Shown here: piece by piece, positions 59,553-64,000 of the stretch
Layout: each line of letters begins with the position of its first letter
Position numbering within the stretch: position 1 is the first letter of the stretch
Assembly (NCBI RefSeq): GCF_002999335.1
Contig: NW_020312763.1
Coordinates: forward strand, 186,001 to 250,000
Origin: Cyclospora cayetanensis
Taxonomy: Eukaryota; Apicomplexa; Conoidasida; Eucoccidiorida; Eimeriidae
Direction of reading: 5' to 3'
Length of the DNA: 64,000 nucleotides
Translations under genes and position numbers: made by a program
Notes under the pieces: model-generated
What the model was told of the DNA's origin: nothing
Database searches by the model: none
What the model saw: only the letters and a program-made list of their open reading frames with translations

Positions 59553-62500
59553 CCACCCTAGACTGTAGGCCGTGGCTGGCTTACTCAGCCCTGGAGTCCA
59601 TAGGTTATGAATCTCGACTTGACCCTCTGCCTCTCAGCTAAACACAACAGAGATGCAGTTATTTGCTCCTGATACGTCAAGCTGCTTTCTATGTTTACAG
59701 ATCCTATTGGTTGGCTGTTCAATCACAGAGTTGCTGCTCAGCCTGTGACTACCAGACGAAACCCTTCGGGTTGACCCGAGATCAACAATTGATGAAGTAG
59801 CTGTTCGTCCACAGTGCAATTGTTGCAAATTTAAGCTTCATAATTTTCGGCATACAAATGTGTGCGCTTCAGTGTAATCAGTTCTCGCAAAACTTGTTGT
59901 TTAGCTCACCTTGGCATAAAACAATACGTCACGGCCTTTAAAGATTTGACCTGTAGCAAGCCCCGCAGGCAGGCCTGGTTACTGTACGTAAATTAAAAAA
60001 TACGTGAAGTATTTAGTGTCTTTGTAAGCATGCCGCAAGGAGCACTTGTTTAATGTGGCGTGGAGTCTGCGAGCAACCTATCCTACTGGCTACTGAAATC
60101 TTCGAGTTTTTGCCCATACTTAGGCCGCCACGCTTTTCTGGCTAGCAAACTCTTATCAAAGCATTCAAGTTGATTTTACTAACAAAATTGTACATTTCTA
60201 CCAGCTGTGTAGCTACTATGTTCACGTAAGCTCGCAGGCCTGCCTCTGCGGTCCGAAGGGGCGTTGTGCCACAGTCAACTTCGGATTCCAAAGGGTTTTC
60301 TTCACCGTTTTGTTGCCAAACAAAAACGGATTACTAAATTGCCGAAGAATCTGAATCAAACTGGACAGATGTGATCAAAGTGGGCAGCTACTGTACGGGA
60401 GCCGGAGATCCGTTTGCATTCACAGCCAGTGGATGGCGAGGAAGAATTGCATCGAACCATGTGTGGCGCCACAACCAGAAAAGCTGCTTGTTAGGTTTGT
60501 TCAGGGATACAGTCGACTCGAGGCTTGTAACAAGCGTAACAGAGTGCAAGTGAGTGTTTTCGGAATACGGGCTGCCCCTTTCCCGTGCCCGCTGCCCTCG
60601 GAGTTCCCGATATGAACGGAGGAAAACGGAGAGGCAAGCTGCGTTTCGCAGCACCCTCTAAGAACTCCGAGCCCTGTCAGTTAGTTGTACATAACATCTA
60701 TTGCCACATACACAACACGATGTCGCGTGGTATCGAGCTACCACTACTCTGCTGTAAAAAGCTACATGAACAGACAAAGCAATTAGTCAACTCGTTAGCA
60801 AGTCTCAAGTAGCTAACACTAGTATTGTCTAAAATGCCAAAGTCTAGTTTAGCCCGCATTACCAGCTGTGGGCGCATACAGGAATAGCTCATGGGACGCA
60901 GAGGCACTACTGCGCTGGTGTACACTATAAATTCATTCATCCGTCTTACTTATTTGACGTTGCTTCATAGTAGGAGGCTCACAAATCTCAGCCCTCAGAC
61001 GACAGCGATAGCGCACCACCGCAGTCGTCTCGTCCACCCTTCATATGCGAGGGTCTGGCTCTTTCCTTCTGTTTGTCCCGCGTTAATGGCCAACTGACTT
61101 TATGCACTTCGTGTTCACATTGCTTCTGAACGCCTGGAATGTTGCAATGCAGCAAGAACAGTTCCTCTGCCCAGTGCGTAGCTGGTTCCTACAGCCACGT
61201 TTGCAGCAGGTGGGTGTGTGCTGTGTGGAGTGGTTGAAAGATGAGAGGATAGATGCGGAGGCGTAAGCTGCGAATGTTGTGCCACCTATTCTCCTTTACT
61301 CGGTAGGTTTACGAGCCTTAGAGGCGATAAAACACCCTATGGGCTTCAGCTATGGACTCATTAAGCGCCGCAGCTCTGGTCAGGCAACTACTGTAATATC
61401 GTCGTGCCTCTGTCCATACATCGAGGCCTCTAACGACTACCTGTTTAAGCGGTGCCAACTGTCAAGCTTCAGTGCTAAACAGAGCCTCCTTAGCATGGTG
61501 GGATAACAAGGGTCTCCAATGCAGGCTATGCGAGAGGGTGTGGAATACCCCAACCCGACGAATACACTACCCAAACTTTTCAAAACTCTTGCGAACCCTA
61601 TCTCATGAGGGGATCTATCGGCTTGTTTTTTGGTTTTGCGGAAACTGAAAGGACACGCTCTACGAATACCCCTTCGTGATTGATCTGAACTTGTGTGCTG
61701 CAAGGCTCACTGGACCGGCTGTTGCATACCTGAGAGTTCACGACACCAGCAGCACTCACAAGAGTCTTTGCTACTAGATACGAATCAGTGCTGTCAAATA
61801 CTGTCCTTCCAACGAAGCTGGTCCGTGCGTGCACTGTTGCCAGCAATGCAATATTAGGCTCAGGGATTAAAGCCTACCCATTTGCATAGTTGGCGTCAAT
61901 GCCGCTTCCGCGGCAAGCAGCCAAATGATACCACACTTTCTTATCTGCTCGATGTTTAACATTACTATTCGGGAGCGCATTTATTTGCACTTAAACCGTA
62001 TTAAGGGCAAGAGACCCTGATGGAGTCTGAGAGTGCAGGGTTGTCAGTTAGTAAGCCGTTGGTGCGTGAAGCTATACATAACACGCGACGAAAGTAGCTG
62101 AAGGCGCAACTATTTTCTTAATTTAGTCAATATATTTTATTTGAGCACTTTCTATTGCACAAGCTGTATATCTGAAATATAATTGGTGATCAGCCTATTA
62201 TGTATGAGATGTCAGCCTGTTGTATGTACTGTGTGAAGTATTCAACTAAACGTGAAGGTATGGAGTGGCAAGCGGGTGCCAAAGCGCACATTCTGCGTTT
62301 TATCTACCCTCATGCCGGAGCTCTTTAGTGAAAGGGAAGGTTGCAAGGGGAGTTTCTTGGGAAGAACACTCAAGCCCGATATAGTAAGCTTTGCATCTGC
62401 TTTAAGGCCAAGCACCTGCCGAAGGTGGCCTCAGAGAGTTTTACCGAATCCTTGTAGAACGTCCACGAGGAGCGTTGCAACCTCTTGTGCCTGGAGCTAT

Positions 62501-62989
62501 TTTGATTCCAAGGAAGCGTTCTTCTCGTTGAAACTGCGCGGACCTGTGGCTGTGACTGAGCGTAGCTGGAGGCAGCTAGACGCGTCGTGCAAGCAGCTTT
62601 TTAACTGGGCTGTGTAGACTTTCAGTAGCGGAAGCCTGCAGCCGGTTGTATCTGCAGCTATATATATGCATGCAACTGTGGTTATCCGTGGGAATCTATG
62701 AGCAACTGTAAGCAGCTCGAGGGTCGTGCATTTAGGGCGACTGCACATGAGGACAGGGCAGAGAGTTCTTGCTCCCACTGAGGGCTTTTTCTCTTCAGCG
62801 TTCACGAATAAACACGGCAACCAACGGCTGCAAAAAGTGAGACAGGCAAAAACTGCAGCAAAGTGACAGCAAGCAGAGAAGCAAACGAAAGGCAAAGGTT
62901 CGAAGTCGCCGAAAGCCTCAAAGACTCAGGTGCTCCCTTCCAGTGGCGATCCTACGTCTCCCTGCCCTGCCGCGGCACCTGGGGTGTCT
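59553..62989. other. Gene-poor stretch, nothing recognised
   Basis: About 3.4 kb downstream (on the plus strand) of the retroelement and 3' of the oligopeptidase gene. A 121-codon plus-strand frame at 62252-62617 and an 88-codon minus-strand frame at 61437-61703 have no recognisable domain. No microsatellites apart from a short TA/TGCATGCA patch near 62659-62676. Confidence 0.45.
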
Positions 62990-64000
62990 TCAGCCTCGCG
63001 TGTGGTGAAACCAGTCGTGAGGGATTCTCGAGAGTAGGAAGCAGATATCTTCAGCAACTTTGTTCGTGTGTTTCTGCCCGTCCATGTGCCCGTAGTGACC
63101 AGATCCGCTGACGAGACACCGCAAATGCACGTCTGCTGCGCCTGCGGGCTGCTGCCCTCGAGCCTGTGGCGTTTGTTGCTGGAGGCGATTGAGGTGAGCT
63201 GCGAGTTTAGCGGCGTGCCAAGGAGGCGTTCGCGAATCTGTGAGGGATGTTGTCAGCAGCACCGACGGGAAGGGAGATGGTAGCGCCGCTGTTTCGCCGA
63301 CTTGCGGGTGCAGTTTCTGCAAAGTTTCATAGCAACAATAGGCGGCAATGCTGCAGCGCGCGTCAGCAGCTTCTTCCTTCGCCACAGCTGACCATACACG
63401 CCAAGGGTCTGTAGCTTCGCTGCAAGTGTCATGCTCTTCTTCCCACGTGATGCTTCTCGTCGTCGTTTTTCCTACGCCTCCCGCCGTTGCGGCATCTCTC
63501 CATGCTGCTGCAGAGGTGCTGCTGCTCTGATTCTCGAGGGTGCCCCACTCCTCAGCCTCGAGTTGCGTGAGAGGCAGCAGAGGATCTTCCATCGCTGACA
63601 ACACGTCGATGAATCCGTTTTCTAGGAGCAGGCAACGCACCATAGCTTCTCTTTCCATCCACGGCCGGTGCTTCTGCTGGGTAGAAAGCTGCTGTGAGGA
63701 AGACAGTGCCGCGCATCTTCTACCCGCGAGGAGCAGCGCAGCAGCGGCAACAGCCCCTGCCGATGTAGCCTTTACGGCTGTCGCCTTAGGATGACTCACA
63801 CCTGAACCTTGCAAAAAGGAGAGGATGTCTACAAGATCCTGAGCTGCCTGCCTTCTCCTGTGCCCCCTCCCCTCGGCTTCGCCTTCGAGCGGTGTTTCCC
63901 CCCCGCCTCTGACGTGTGCAAATGCCAGAATCCAGCCGTTTTGCAGCAACAGGGCAGCACCAGCATCAAAGGAAGCAGCCAGCGGCTCCTTGTAAGCTCC
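62990..64000 (-). CDS. Oligopeptidase B-like S9 serine peptidase, C-terminal part, cut by the right edge
   Basis: C-terminal alpha/beta-hydrolase domain of a prolyl-oligopeptidase-family enzyme (clan SC, S9A), probably oligopeptidase B, which cuts peptides after basic residues. The frame is open from the window edge to a stop at 62990. It contains GWILAFAHVRGGGE (family: G...A..hvRGGgE), a nucleophile region KATSAGAVAAA where the family has G-x-S-x-G-G, GFIDVLSAMEDPLLPLTQLE then EEWG (family: PFvDvLttM.DpslPLT..E.eEWGnP), LLTTSLTDSRTPPWHAAKL (catalytic Asp), and SGHYGHMDG (catalytic His). The motif order is right, and the run of motifs is specific to oligopeptidase B. Ala replaces the first and last Gly around the Ser. 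Two Ala/Thr/Ser-rich inserts interrupt the domain. The N-terminal propeller lies outside the window. Confidence 0.8.
   Translation of the reverse strand, partial: GAYKEPLAASFDAGAALLLQNGWILAFAHVRGGGETPLEGEAEGRGHRRRQAAQDLVDILSFLQGSGVSHPKATAVKATSAGAVAAAALLLAGRRCAALSSSQQLSTQQKHRPWMEREAMVRCLLLENGFIDVLSAMEDPLLPLTQLEAEEWGTLENQSSSTSAAAWRDAATAGGVGKTTTRSITWEEEHDTCSEATDPWRVWSAVAKEEAADARCSIAAYCCYETLQKLHPQVGETAALPSPFPSVLLTTSLTDSRTPPWHAAKLAAHLNRLQQQTPQARGQQPAGAADVHLRCLVSGSGHYGHMDGQKHTNKVAEDICFLLSRIPHDWFHHTRG

Overview
The window looks like nuclear DNA of a coccidian apicomplexan, most likely an Eimeria species. Three things support this: intron-rich genes; long CAG trinucleotide runs giving polyglutamine, polyalanine and polyserine tracts and spilling into introns; and an ASP5-type aspartyl protease beside a Ku80 gene, a pairing expected in coccidia but not in Plasmodium. 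The species call is inference from composition and gene content. Exon boundaries were worked out by hand from splice signals, reading phase and remembered family consensus motifs. No alignment or transcript was available.

Positions 1-22.5 kb are repeat-poor. From left to right they hold the 5' end of a sodium:neurotransmitter-symporter-family gene (minus, runs off the left edge), an unrecognised four-exon single-pass membrane protein (minus), a WS/DGAT-type acyltransferase (plus), a secretory glutaredoxin-like protein (plus), and the first exons of Ku80 (plus). Long non-coding stretches separate them.

Positions 22.5-51 kb are rich in trinucleotide repeats and microsatellites. They hold the last exon of Ku80, a four-exon ASP5/plasmepsin V-type protease (minus, convergent with Ku80), a ten-exon single-RRM polyglutamine protein (plus), and a CELF/Bruno-like two-RRM polyglutamine protein (minus). 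The repeats sit in exons, introns and spacers.

Positions 51-63 kb are repeat-poor and gene-poor. They carry decayed Ty3/gypsy-type retroelement remnants: one on the minus strand with recognisable gag zinc knuckle, protease, reverse transcriptase, RNase H and integrase pieces, and an integrase-like remnant on the plus strand. At the right edge is the 3' part of an oligopeptidase B-like S9 serine peptidase (minus, runs off the edge).

The genes do not form a pathway. The likely roles are independent: DNA end joining, Golgi export proteolysis, lipid acyl transfer, redox, solute transport and RNA binding. No complete operon-like or defence-like system was found.
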